Assembly: GCA_963995525.1 (NCBI GenBank)
Contig: OZ023214.1
Location: forward strand, 19,799,626-19,863,625
DNA length: 64,000 nt
Origin: Escarpia spicata
Lineage: Eukaryota > Annelida > Polychaeta > Sabellida > Siboglinidae
Direction: 5' to 3'
Shown piece by piece: positions 47,518 through 58,584 of the stretch. Made by a program: the position numbers and the translations under genes. The first letter of the stretch is position 1. Each line of letters begins with the position of its first letter. Under the pieces are notes generated by a model, which saw nothing but the letters and a program-made list of their open reading frames with translations, made no database searches and was not told where the DNA came from.

Positions 47518-50500
47518 TTAACTAAGGACGGACCTAGGTTCTCGGTGTGGATTACTATGGTACCCCGCATTGCTTCGCGTTGACCGTCGTAACGGTGTGT
47601 TCGGAGTAGTTGATTCTTCTACGTCCGAGTTCAAGTCTAAATGGCCATTATTCGGTTGACCAGAGATTGTCACCTCGTATGGTGGGTGGTCAGTTTCCTC
47701 ACTGTCTTGACCTAGTCTGCTCAGTCTTGACCCTTTCGCAGTCTCTGGGACACAAACCCGCAAGTCTTTGCGGTTAATTATGCGTTTCTTGTGCCCCCTC
47801 GCCGGTACGACTACGTATGTGTAGTCCTTTTGTTCTGTCACTACGTACACTCCCGGGTTCCATGCATCCGCAATCTTGTTACGCCCTCTCACCCTATTGC
47901 GTAAATGTACACGTTCCCCAACTCGCAGTGCATTCTCCCCGACATGCTTGTCATAACTTGCTTTTCGGTTAGCAATGTCTAACTTCAGCTGTTCCGTAGC
48001 TTTAGCATAGGCACTTGTCAGTCTAGCCTGATGATAGTCAACCCAGTCCAGGTTGGCTCCATGAACCGTTTGTAATTGGAGGATGTCGTCACTGTGCAAT
48101 TTGATATCGATCGGTAAGCGCGGAACACGACCGAACATGAGATAGAATGGACTAAACCCCGTTGCAGCATGAGGGGTCACATTATATGCATACGTAAGTT
48201 CTAGCAAATATTCCGGCCATTTGGTCTTCTGAGCGGGTGTCAGTGTGCGTAACAATCCATGCATTGTTCTGTTGTATCGCTCACATTGTCCATTTCCCAT
48301 GGGATGGTACGGTGTCGTACGAGATTTCTCGATACCGTATATCTTATACAACTCATTGACAATTTTTGCGTCAAAACATCTCCCTTGATCAGAGTGTATA
48401 CGACACGGAACTCCATAACGCAGAAACCATTCCCGTACCAGGGTTTTAGCTACCGTTAGGGCTGTTTGGTTTCTCGTCGACACGGCTATTGTGTATTTAC
48501 TGTACACGTCGGTCATGACCAGGACATTCTCGATGCCGTTACTAGCTGGTTCGAGAATTGTGAAGTCTATTGCGATGACTTCTAATGGGCCCCTTGTCAC
48601 AATACTATTCATTGGAGTGCGTACCTTCAAATGTGGCATCTTTGCAAGATTACAACGATCACACTTCGAAATCCAATTCAGGATGTCGGAACGCATATTC
48701 GGCCAGTAGAATCTTGCTCGTACTAGCTTCTCAACTCTATCAATGCCTTGATGTCCCATCCGATCATGTAATTCTTGTAATACCTCCTCTCTCATTGTAC
48801 GCGGTAACAACAACTGGCTTACTTTTTCTCCACTCATTGGGTCTATTAGGGTTCTGCACAATTTTCCTGAACAGACCTGAATGCGGTCCCATTGTTGTAG
48901 CAGTTTCGCTACTGCTGGTTGTTCTTTCCGTCTTTCTCCGAGTGTCGATTCTCGCCCACTGTCTATGTATTGCCAGACTCGACCCAAAACCGGATCATAA
49001 CGTTGTGCCTCCTGGATCGCGTCCGAACTAAGACTTGGTAGGATCGGCGACTCTACATACTTGGATGTATATCGCACCTGTGCTGTGGTGGTACAGACTG
49101 CTGCCTTGAGTAATTTATGTCGCAAATCGCACGGCAACACCGTTACTTGGAGAATGTCAGCTATTTCGTCTTCTTCGATGACTGTGAACTCTTTTGTTTC
49201 AGTCTGAAGTGGTTTCCGGCTCAGACCGTCCACCGATGCATTAAGTCTTCCGGAACGATAGCGAATGCTGAAATTGAACCTGGCTAGCTCTGCCTGCCAG
49301 TGGTGTTCCGCCGCCGTTAGCTTTGCCGAAGTCTGAATATACGACAATGGGTTATTGTCGGTATATACTACAAACGGCACGCTCAACAAGTAGTCACCGC
49401 CCATTTCACTGCTAACAACTCTAATTTCATAGAGCTATAAGCCGTTCGTTTCTTCTCAGGACCCCTGAGACTACGGCTAGCATAGGCTATAACTCGGGTT
49501 TTCCCTTCCTGTTCCTGGAGTAGTAACGCTCCTAGTCCTTGGTGACTGGCAGAACGAATGGTTTCGTGAAATCAGCGAATCCCAAGACTGGAGCTGTAGT
49601 AAGAGCATGTTTCAGTGAATCAAATGCTTCTTGGTGTTCCTGCCTCCACACAAACGGTACCGGTTTGGCTGAATTCCACTTTCTACCTGGTTTTCTCTTC
49701 TTTCCTTTGTTGGGATCTTGATCCACCAATTCATATAGAGGTGATGCCAACTGTGAAAAGTGATGAATGTAACGTCGGTGATATCCCGCTGTTCCCAAGA
49801 AAACCTTGAGTTCTCTCGCATTTTCAGGTACTGGCCATTCCCTTACTGCGTTCACCTTCTCTGGATCGCCAGAAATCCCTTCATTAGAGATTATCTGTCC
49901 CAAATAAGAAACTGATTCCTGAAATAGGTAACATTTAGTGGGCTCAATCTTTAGACCGTGAGATGCCAGTCGTTGGAACACCAAATTCAGTCGTTCAAAG
50001 TGTTCTTCAATGGTAGAGGAGTAAATGATTATATCATCCAAGAAAATAAGTACTTTTTCATTCATCTCTTCCCTGAACACAATGTGCATTAATCTCTGGA
50101 AGGTTGCTGGTGAATTGCAAAGCCCGTATGGCATTTTCTTGTACTCGTACAACCCCATGGGGGTGGTGAACGCTGTCTTGTGTTGATCAACCTCGTCTAT
50201 CTCCACCTGATTATAAGCCGATTTCAAATCGACAGTCGAGAAATACTTTGCTCCCGATAGGTGGTCGAAGATCTCATCCACTCGGGGAAGTGGAAACGCA
50301 TCTTTTCATGTCTTGGTATTAAGCCTGCGATAATCCACGCACATCCTAATCTTACCGTTCTTCTTTCGACAAATAACAATCGGACTCGCAAATTCCGACT
50401 GACTGTGCTTAATTATCCCTTTGTGGACTAAATCTTTAATGTGCGCTTTAACTTCCGCAAACTGAGTTGGTGGAATGCGACGATAGGCCGCCTTAACAGG

Positions 50501-51496
50501 GCTGTCGTCTGAAGTGTATATTCGGTGTTTAACCGTGTCCGTCAATCCCACGTCATTCTCGTCCTGGGCAAATACTTGTTGATTGTTATGCAATAATTCC
50601 ATTAGTCGATCTTTGTCTATTGGCGGTATCTCACCTATGTGTACCTCTTCCATCCAGTTGTACCCAGGGTCAAGGGGTGACGCATCAGATATATATTTAC
50701 ATTGCTCGCTTCTTACCTGTCGTGTAGTAGCAGTTACCTGTCGTGGTTCCAGGGACACTCGCAAGCCGTCATCCAATTCTTCGAAATCAACGAAGTGTTC
50801 CTGATTCCGATCGACTACATCTACCGTATATATCCTCCCGACAGGTGAATGGGAACGTAGCCACACATCTTCGGAGGTCGGGTTGAGGATAGTTACTTCG
50901 AAATGTCCGTTGATGGAACCTACTAAACAAGTTTGGAGTAGTAAACCACCCTTCAGGGGAACATCGAATGGCTCTACCATTCCGTTACCGGTGCAATGTG
51001 GACCTGATACTGTTACGTTACACGACGACCATGCTGGTATCTTAACACTAGTATCACCTGCAATTTTCACTACTCTTCCATCGATATCCTGTTTCGGGTT
51101 AGTATCATGGGTCTCAATAGTATGAAGTAGTTCCCTTATCTCTGGCATGTCACCCAAAACATTCATACCCAGTATTCCAGACGTTGGTCGGGAGGGGACA
51201 AACCCTGGTGGATCTTTTTGTACCAAAATACCTTTGTTCTTAACGACCGTGCCCAACACATTTATATCGGCTGTGAAGTACCCTATATAAGGGAACTCTA
51301 GAGCATTGGCTGCTTCCAGCCGTAACCACGCTGATGCGTCCTTTAACCCATTGACTGACGTCATTAAATGTTCATTGAACCACCACTCCTGTAAAATCGT
51401 TACTTCAGAGCCCATGTCTAAAACCATATTGGTGTCTTCACCGGATATACAACACGAAATTACTGGTGTCTTACCAATGATGGCGTCAACTAACAT
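47518..51496 (-). pseudogene. gypsy-2 pol (PR-RT-RNase H-integrase)
   Basis: Segment 51,496-50,306: protease with LDMGSEVTIL (the catalytic D-T/S-G reads D-M-G) and RT start (SPIVICRKKNGKIRMCVDYR). Segment 50,281-49,532: RT palm with KVLIFLDDIIIYSST (catalytic DD present). Segment 49,404-47,518: RNase H end (FVVYTDNNPLSYI), integrase zinc domain (HDRMGHQGIDRVEKL, CDRCNLAK) and DDE core (IAIDFTILEP, IHSDQGRCFDAKI, NGQCERYNRT). Lesions: in-frame TGA at 50,306-50,308 and a frameshift (apparent short deletion) near 49,535-49,545 in the RNase H start. Otherwise complete. Confidence 0.9.
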
Positions 51497-51546
51497 AGAG
51501 TCTATGTTACTACACCCGCCTGCGTGACGCTCGACAGTAGGGCTAC

Positions 51547-52506
51547 TTAATTTTCCTGATGATTACGGGGTGTTGCGCTAGAATTTGGTTGCCCCCCGTA
51601 TGCCCGATTTTCGGTTTGATCTGTAGTGCAGCGCATGTCCCCAGCACGTTTCCAACAATTAGTGTAAGTGTGCCCGCTTCGGCCACGATACTCACAAGAG
51701 ACCGAGCCACTGTTACGGGGCTTCGGTCTGCTAGTTCTATCGCCCCTCTCCACACCCACCGACGACTGTTGTGCTCGCAACAAAGAAACAATTTGCGTCT
51801 GAGTTGTCGCGAGTAGTTCTAGCTGGGTGGCAATTCGTTCCAGAATACTCGGGTCGACGGGGGTGTGGTGAGGTTCATGAATTCCCCGAATACATGCATT
51901 TTTACACATACTGCTCAATCCGTCCTCCTCGAGACGGATCGCCTCCGACCTCAGAGCACTAAATGAAATCGTAGGCTGGGTGCGGACGAATTTTTTCATT
52001 TCCCGTTTGATTTGTGGATCAACCAGATTCTCGCAGAATACCTCTATCAAAGTTTCATTCTTACTCTGTGATTTGTCTGATAAGCCTTCGGAGATTTCTA
52101 TAAGTGCCCGGGAAAAATCCCTAACGCTTTCTCTATTTCCTTGACCTCTATCATACAACTCTTTCTTTAACTGCGCATTACTCCGGGTTTCCCCAAAAGT
52201 GGACACAAGTAAAGCAAATAGTTTATCGACTGAGTCTTTCTCCTCCTCTGGCGCATACCTGACTTCTTCCCGGGCAGGTCCATCCAGGTGTGCGATCAGG
52301 AAATGTAACCGCTCGACCGATGAGATGGAAGACAAACAGTTGCGGGCATCTTCCATCCAGTCGTGTAGATCACACGAACGACCCTCGAACGTCTTTAATT
52401 TTCGGGTCGTAGGGGCGGTAACCGTGACGTTGATGGATTGTTGGTTTCGCTTGAGCGTTTCCACCATTTCCTCTAGTCGCTCTAACTTCTCGTCTGCCGA
52501 CGCCAT
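51547..52506 (-). CDS. gypsy-2 gag
   Basis: Open frame of about 319 codons from an ATG at 52,506 (MASADEKLERLEEMVETLKR), 36 bases past the primer-binding site. The middle is capsid-like (LHDWMEDARNCLSSI; RGQGNRESVRDFSRALIEI). The C-terminus has a nucleocapsid-type knuckle in which the second cysteine is arginine (CEYRGRSGHTYTNC), probably weakening RNA binding. Pol starts about 50 bases after the gag stop in another frame. Confidence 0.85.
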   Translation of the reverse strand: MASADEKLERLEEMVETLKRNQQSINVTVTAPTTRKLKTFEGRSCDLHDWMEDARNCLSSISSVERLHFLIAHLDGPAREEVRYAPEEEKDSVDKLFALLVSTFGETRSNAQLKKELYDRGQGNRESVRDFSRALIEISEGLSDKSQSKNETLIEVFCENLVDPQIKREMKKFVRTQPTISFSALRSEAIRLEEDGLSSMCKNACIRGIHEPHHTPVDPSILERIATQLELLATTQTQIVSLLRAQQSSVGVERGDRTSRPKPRNSGSVSCEYRGRSGHTYTNCWKRAGDMRCTTDQTENRAYGGQPNSSATPRNHQEN

Positions 52507-52541
52507 GCTTTCTCGACTCCCCTGGGAGCTTACTCTGTCGG

Positions 52542-52559
52542 ACCCCACTTCTGGTACCA
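52542..52559 (-). promoter_or_regulatory. Primer-binding site of gypsy-2 (tRNA-Leu type)
   Basis: TGGTACCAGAAGTGGGG on the minus strand, 2 nt from the LTR. It complements the CCCCACTCCTGGTACCA-type 3' end of animal tRNA-Leu with one mismatch. Confidence 0.65.
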
Positions 52560-52561
52560 CT

Positions 52562-53307
52562 TGTAAACAAGTCAGACGACTGTGCTTGTTTGGGCACGAC
52601 AGAGTTTATTGAATTGTCAATGTTTAAGCTCCCAGAGGGATACTCAACGTTCTGTAACACATAATCACATAATGTTACAACTGGATAGTTATCGTGTATA
52701 TATCAACAATAACAAAGTAACAGCAATACATAATCAATCCCAATACATTCACATCACATTCTGCACTATGTAATCACCCACCTATTATTATAGGACAATA
52801 TTCGCATATGTATGTCGAACCTTTTAGAGACATAGCAATACACACAAGTGAATTCGAGATAATACTTCGTATCACTACATTACCTAGCATCTGCCTATGC
52901 AGTTGCATTAGTTATATGACAATGCTGAACTACCCAGTATATATAACCGCCACGCCCTTATAATCCCCGTCTAAATTGGAAACATAACACGATTAATAAA
53001 TTTAACGTTACGTATTATTCTAATGTATCATATAAAAATAATCCAATACAATGCAATGCTTAAACCCCCACTACAAATAACGCATACACATAACAAGACT
53101 AACTTACCAGACCGTAGGTATAAACGAACTACTGGGCCCAGAGACTCTACCAGTGTGGGTGTATCTCTTTCACTGGCCCAGGGCAAACTGCGCCTGATAC
53201 AATAGCTGACCGGTTTAACTCGACTAGCAGGGTGTGGCCTCTAACCCCTAGTGGCCTCTGGTGAATTAACATATATATATAGTACTAGAATATCCACCAG
53301 GGTTACA
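52562..53307 (-). repeat. gypsy-2 5' LTR
   Basis: 746-bp direct repeat of 46,717-47,462; about five substitutions. Confidence 0.92.
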
Positions 53308-53404
53308 TGTCCCCCAAGTTTAAAGTTTAGCCGGCCGCTAATCATTAACTAAGGACGGACCTAGGTTCTCGGTGTGGATTACTATGGTACCCCGCATTGC
53401 ATTG
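53308..53404 (-). mobile_element. Fragment of gypsy-2 3' internal end
   Basis: After the right LTR the sequence continues with the purine tract and the last ~20 codons of pol, matching 47,463-47,565 apart from a 17-18 bp deletion. It then breaks at GCATTG into flanking DNA. A lone element should not have its own internal 3' end outside its 5' LTR. Confidence 0.85.
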
Positions 53405-53690
53405 TAGTTGATACACTGTAGTCGTACGGAGTCTGGTGAGGTCTGGTCTGGTCTGGTCTGGTTTGGTCGGGTCGGGCGAAAAGTGCGAGTGTATTCCGGC
53501 CCTAAAACATACAAACACACACACACGAACGCACATAAGCACGTACGCACATGCACATGCACACGCGCACACACAAACACATGCGCGCATAACATTATCT
53601 TATTATAGACGGGTCTAAGACAATATTTTCTTACTGCTCGTTGCACACACACATGTGGAGCGCTGTGATGCAGTAGCTAGAGCTTCGGAC
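53405..53690. repeat. Direct duplicate of the element's left flank
   Basis: Matches 46,450-46,716 (right half of the TTAA MITE, CA-rich tract, SINE 5' end) with several substitutions. The flank therefore occurs on both sides of gypsy-2. Confidence 0.9.
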
Positions 53691-53825
53691 TCTCAACCGA
53701 GAGACCCTCAACCGAGAGAACTCGGGTTCGAATCCTGTGCAGCGGTATCGAATCTTTGGCAAGTTCGCTCACTCTACGTTGCTCCAGTTCACTCAGCTGT
53801 ATGAATTAGTACCTGGCTATAGACA
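53655..53825 (+). mobile_element. tRNA-derived SINE
   Basis: Head with a B-box GGTTCGAATCC (53,724-53,734) and an A-box-like GATGCAGTAGCTAGAGC. A 15-bp internal duplication CCTCAACCGAGAGA lies between them. The tail TTGCTCCAGTTCACTCAGCTGTATGAATTAGTACCTGG resembles the conserved central/3' domain shared by several animal SINE superfamilies. The same SINE head is cut at 46,716 by gypsy-2. Confidence 0.75.
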
Positions 53826-54015
53826 GCGGTGGATATTTGTGTACGAATAGTCTTTGCGAATTAAGTGCACCGTGGCTGGATGCTTCCCAGAGAAGTCGAG
53901 ATGGTGTTCGCTTGAACAGGTCTTCCAGAGAGTAAAGTTTAAAGCGCTTTCAGCAGTCCTGAGGAATGGATACTGAGCTATATAAGAACTTGCCTTTACG
54001 TTACTTTTACACCAG

Positions 54016-55283
54016 GTTTTGTTACAGCGTGTACAGCTACACTTTGTAAACTTCGGCGTTGAGGCTGGTGGCACGGACTGCTCTAAAGATAAGGTTACCA
54101 TCTTCGACGGCAGCGAGCCCTCGACTGCCGTCCTGGGGTCGTTCTGCGGAAACCAGCTGCCGGCGAACATCAGCACAGACCAAAACACGCTATTGATATC
54201 CTTTTCGACCGATGCCGAGATTACGTCATCTGGCTTCTGGATCCAATACTCGACAAGCATTGAAGGTACTGCAAAGCCGCATTCTTCGCTGATTTTCGAT
54301 AACAGGATACAACATATATTATTATAAACTAAATATTACTGCGGCGGTACGAAATTAACACTGAGGGGAGCCGTAGCTTTCAGCAGTCCGCTGTTGGACA
54401 TGATTTAGAAGAGAGGGAGAGGTTTGTTGAAGATCCTTCGGGGTGACGTTCCATTTTTTTGCAGAAAAAAGCCTAAGAGAAAGTATACTGACAGAAACAC
54501 GTGTCATGTATGCTGTGGATAAAACTTTCAATCATGTACAATCTACAATAAATATGTTTTGTTAAACGTATCTGCTTCGACTCGCAGGTTGCAGTGGCAC
54601 TCCAGTTGTGATAGACGGTGTCGGCGGCCACTTTGGTATCACAAGTAGCGATTACGAAAGTGACATGAGTTGTGCTTGGCTGATCAAACTGCGATACGGC
54701 AAGTAGATCGTTTCGTGAAACTTGTCGTGACAGGAAACCGTGGCAAATGTTGTATTGTTTAAATATTCCATAATTGACTACTATTAATGTTGTTGTCAAT
54801 GTGTTGATGTCTAGCATGCAAATAAATTTACGTATGATCTTTGCGGAATAAATGTACCGCTTTTGCTTACAATTAATAGTAGGCCTACACATTTGGTGTT
54901 CGGTACTATTGTTCGCATTGCAAAAGTAGGTTTATTTAGTATTTTGAATTTATATTGGTTATTTACTTACTAACTTTACATGCTACTGGTAAAACTAAGA
55001 AAAGCGTATGCACCTGTTCATTGCAATTTAAAAACGACAATTATTATGCCGCAGCAAAAAACACGCCTCGAATTCCTTACCTTTCACTTGGAATACAGCG
55101 CGGGATGCACGAATGACCGAGTGAAGGTTTTCGATGGTGACAGTACATCTGCGCCTCTGCTGCAAACTCTTTATGGATAGGTTGTCCCCGTTGCTATCGT
55201 TTCAAGTGGCGCTTCTTTGTTTATAACGTTCGAGACTAACGGGTTAGTGACAAAGGAAGGCTTCTCCATCACAACGACAGAAG
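54016..55283 (+). pseudogene. CUB-domain exons, degenerate (copy R only)
   Basis: Exon 54,016-54,265 is the second half of one CUB domain (VQLHFVNFGVEAGGTDCSKD, KVTIFDGSEP, LGSFCGNQLP, SSGFWIQYS). Exon 54,588-54,703 is the first half of the next (CSGTPVVIDGVGGHFGITSS, SCAWLIKLRYGK). Exon 55,055-55,283 is its second half (TRLEFLTFHLEYSAGCTNDR, VKVFDGDSTSAP). Phases fit (0 to 1 to 0), but the middle donor reads AAG-TAGATC, as if one G of GT were lost, and the last exon has an in-frame TAG at 55,178. CUB domains bind extracellular ligands. It may once have been joined to the LU exons downstream on the same strand. Probably a pseudogene. Confidence 0.75.
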
Positions 55284-55289
55284 GTACAT

Positions 55290-55515
55290 CTATGCAGATC
55301 TACGTAAACTATATACCGCTTTAGGTGTTTTAGATCGAATTGTAGAACTTATTTTGTGACGACACACACGCACACACACACACACACACACTAACACACA
55401 CACGCACGCGCGCGTACACATACACACACACACACACACACAAACACATTTGCACATACATATACTCACACGGCACACACGCACGCGCGCGAATACACTA
55501 TATTATATATATATT

Positions 55516-55550
<35 letters not shown>

Positions 55551-55580
55551 TATATTTATATATATTTATTTATCTATTTA
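55290..55580. repeat. CA and AT microsatellites
   Basis: CA-rich tracts (55,364-55,490) and an AT tract (about 55,498-55,575) in copy R only. Confidence 0.85.
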
Positions 55581-55587
55581 TTGTATG

Positions 55588-55737
55588 TCAATCATTATCA
55601 TTGCGTGTTTTTCTTCACCACAACAACAATTTTGTTGTAACTTATTGTATTGTAATAACGCCTACACGTCTTCGCGACTACTAATTACAACAAAATTGTT
55701 GTTGTGGTGAAGAAAAACACGCAGTGATAATGATTGA
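55588..55737. repeat. Perfect-stem hairpin, 53-bp arms
   Basis: Arms 55,588-55,640 and 55,685-55,737 are complementary with a single mismatch, separated by a 44-nt loop. The arm begins TCAATCATTATCATTGCGTG. Likely a small foldback or MITE insertion, and able to form a long RNA hairpin if transcribed. Confidence 0.85.
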
Positions 55738-55854
55738 TATTACAGCATATTTCAATTAACCTTTTAAAAGGTTGTAACGATGCAGTGTCAATCGTTACAT
55801 TTCACACCAACAGAGCTGGCAATCACACAGGCTCGATATATTTCATCTTGTCAG

Positions 55855-57249
55855 TGTTCCACTGCTACGAATGCGGACAGCCGCACAGTTCGTCTCTGCG
55901 CGGGGAATCAGCAGATCGGTTACTGATTGAGGCTGACGTTTGGGATAACACGATCACGTGTCACGAGAACGGGGATAGAAACACAACGGTTGAGTGCACA
56001 GGTTCTTGCTGGGTGCGTAGCAGTACATATGTTCAACAATGATAATGTTGTCACTCACTGCATTTTTATTTCAATGGACTCTAATGGAAATAACCGGAAA
56101 TGGTGTTCTGGGTTATCCGAAGTGGAGACTCCGCTTTGCAATAAAAATTAACAGTGCAATTTTAACAATCAATCATAATTACCATCTTTTTGTATAAATG
56201 ACTGTGGTAATCTCATCTTCCGATGAATGCAATCAAATCAAACGGCAGTTTGTGTGGGCACAATGTATTCTTTCATGCTATTATAATTAGTTACATATCT
56301 TATGGCTAGGATCTGGCAATTGCACGTTCAAAAGTGACGACAATCCAGGCTACGACAATGGTGATAACGACGATTTTAATTACCTAGCTACTTTTCAACC
56401 CGTGCAGGTATATCGACGAGAATAAGACAACCACGTGTCATTTCTCCGTGGTTGCTTCAGCGGGACTGACTGCGAGAAGTACACGCATCAGACGTGCAGA
56501 CATCGCGGCTCCACCAACGCGTCGCCACACCTGCTTGAGCGTTTGTTCGATAACCAAACATAAACTAAGATTACAAATGATGTTGGATCAATGTAAACCA
56601 ATGTGACATTGAATAGCATATAAACTGAGAATCAACCAGAGTTTGATGCTACAGCAATCGTGAAGGGTATGGCAATGGTTTCTCCTTCCCTCCCCCTCCC
56701 TTTCTTCCTGTTATTTCTTTCTATTATGCCTTTTTCTTTTCCTCTTTCTTTGTATTTCTTCCTGTGTTTTTAGAACATCAACATCATCTAATTGTCAACT
56801 TTGACAGCTCAACGTATAGAATTGATGTTTGAAGTGGTCTCAATCTCAAATATCACTTCTGTTTTTGGGGTAACTAGTCTATCTCCAACACGTGTTAGAG
56901 GCTAACAACCCACTTCTTAACAACTTCCGCTTTCGAGTTCCTGCCACACACCCACAAACATAAGGTACAATAGAGTTATGTATCAATTCAAAGTTGAATA
57001 TGTGATTCCCACTTTCTACTGGTTTCACTTAAAAATGTGTACTTGCGTTACCAATTATTAATACTTGTTTTCCTCTACTTTCAGACGTGCTACAAATGCT
57101 GCGCCAACAATTTGTGTAATTCGTTTCTCCCTGGACTCAACTTGACTAGCAGTGACGGGTCCACTCCGCCTGTGGCTGGCTTACTGGTGTTGCTACTGGT
57201 TGCTATTACGACGTACTGCAACAAGATTAATACGTTTTTCAACATTTAA
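55855..57249 (+). CDS. LU/Ly6-domain GPI-anchored protein, copy R
   Basis: Exons 55,855-56,001, 56,310-56,407 and 57,085-57,249, matching copy L in position, size and phase. Domain text: FHCYECGQPHSSSLRGES, NTITCHENGDRNTTVECTG, SGNCTFKSDDNPGYDN, TCYKCCANNLCNSFLP, then the GPI-type tail AGLLVLLLVAITTYC. Nine domain cysteines are visible, one short of the usual ten, so a piece may be missed or the fold is a variant. The last exon differs from copy L by two bases (one amino acid), which suggests constraint. The signal-peptide exon is not seen; CUB exons lie upstream on the same strand. Confidence 0.72.
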
Positions 57250-57495
57250 ACCTACATGCATCCAGCCTGAAGACAGACATGTTCCTTATTGTATACGATC
57301 CAGCACGTTGTGACGTGGACGGATCAGCAGCTTGAGAAAAGTCGCAATCATCAGAGGAAATCCGGCGAATAACTAGAGGCCGGTTTACACGAGAAATGTG
57401 GGTCCCCCCACAATGTCCTGCGATAATCAACGTTCGATATATAACTGCGACCCTGGCCCGTGAATCTTCTGTCGGGCCCGCAGCTGCCACAAGTC

Positions 57496-57522
57496 AGACA
57501 GACAGACAGACAGACAGACAGA

Positions 57523-57557
<35 letters not shown>
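57496..57557. repeat. (CAGA)n microsatellite
   Basis: About 15 CAGA units with one interruption. Confidence 0.9.
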
Positions 57558-57558
<1 letters not shown>

Positions 57559-58107
57559 GTATTTTAGTTTTTTTTAGTTATTTTAGACACATACATTGTG
57601 TGTGAAGAAGTTTCTCAAACTTAAAATATAACATAATATATATATATAAAACATAAATATAAATAGACAGGTCAAGGAGACTTTCGTTAAGACATGAAAA
57701 TGTCGCTAACATGACAGCCACCTTTGCGTAAAAAAAAAGAATATATATATATATATAAACGGTTGACATAGCAATTAAACAATTGCGTTTGGTTTTGCAC
57801 ATACGATTCTTTATTATTGCAACGATATTACTAAATGTATTAGGAACAATGAATCAGTTTAGTATTTGTATTAGCAATGCAGTAGTTGCAGCACATTTAG
57901 ATCCAGTTGCTGTGGTTCTAGGATAAAGCTTAAATTGAATTGTAAGAATTAGTCTTTTGTTCATATTGATTGCAAATTAATGTTTCCTCGAGACCAGCCT
58001 GCAACCAACGCGGATTTTCTGGTTGTCATTGTCATCCTGCTTTTTTACGATCCGCCGTTTGCTGGAAGAGATGGTGGTTTACGTTCAGTTGGATATTAAT
58101 TAAAACG

Positions 58108-58545
<438 letters not shown>

Positions 58546-58584
58546 GTGTGTATGCCTGTGTTCACAAGCGTTCGATCTCTACCC

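Larger units (their letters stand above)
46717..53307 (-). mobile_element. Ty3/gypsy LTR retrotransposon 2, young copy
   Basis: A 6.6-kb minus-strand element with two 746-bp LTRs that differ at only about five positions (near 0.7%). LTR ends are TGTAA...TTACA. A primer-binding site matching the 3' end of a tRNA-Leu type (TGGTACCAGAAGTGGGG) follows the 5' LTR after 2 nt. A purine tract (AAACTTGGGGGACA) precedes the 3' LTR. Gag and pol are nearly complete but carry a few lesions. Present only in copy R. Confidence 0.93.

Noticed and set aside
53655..53735. Functional tRNA gene
   Set aside because: The B-box is good, but the head contains an internal duplication, no cloverleaf could be closed, and a SINE tail follows.
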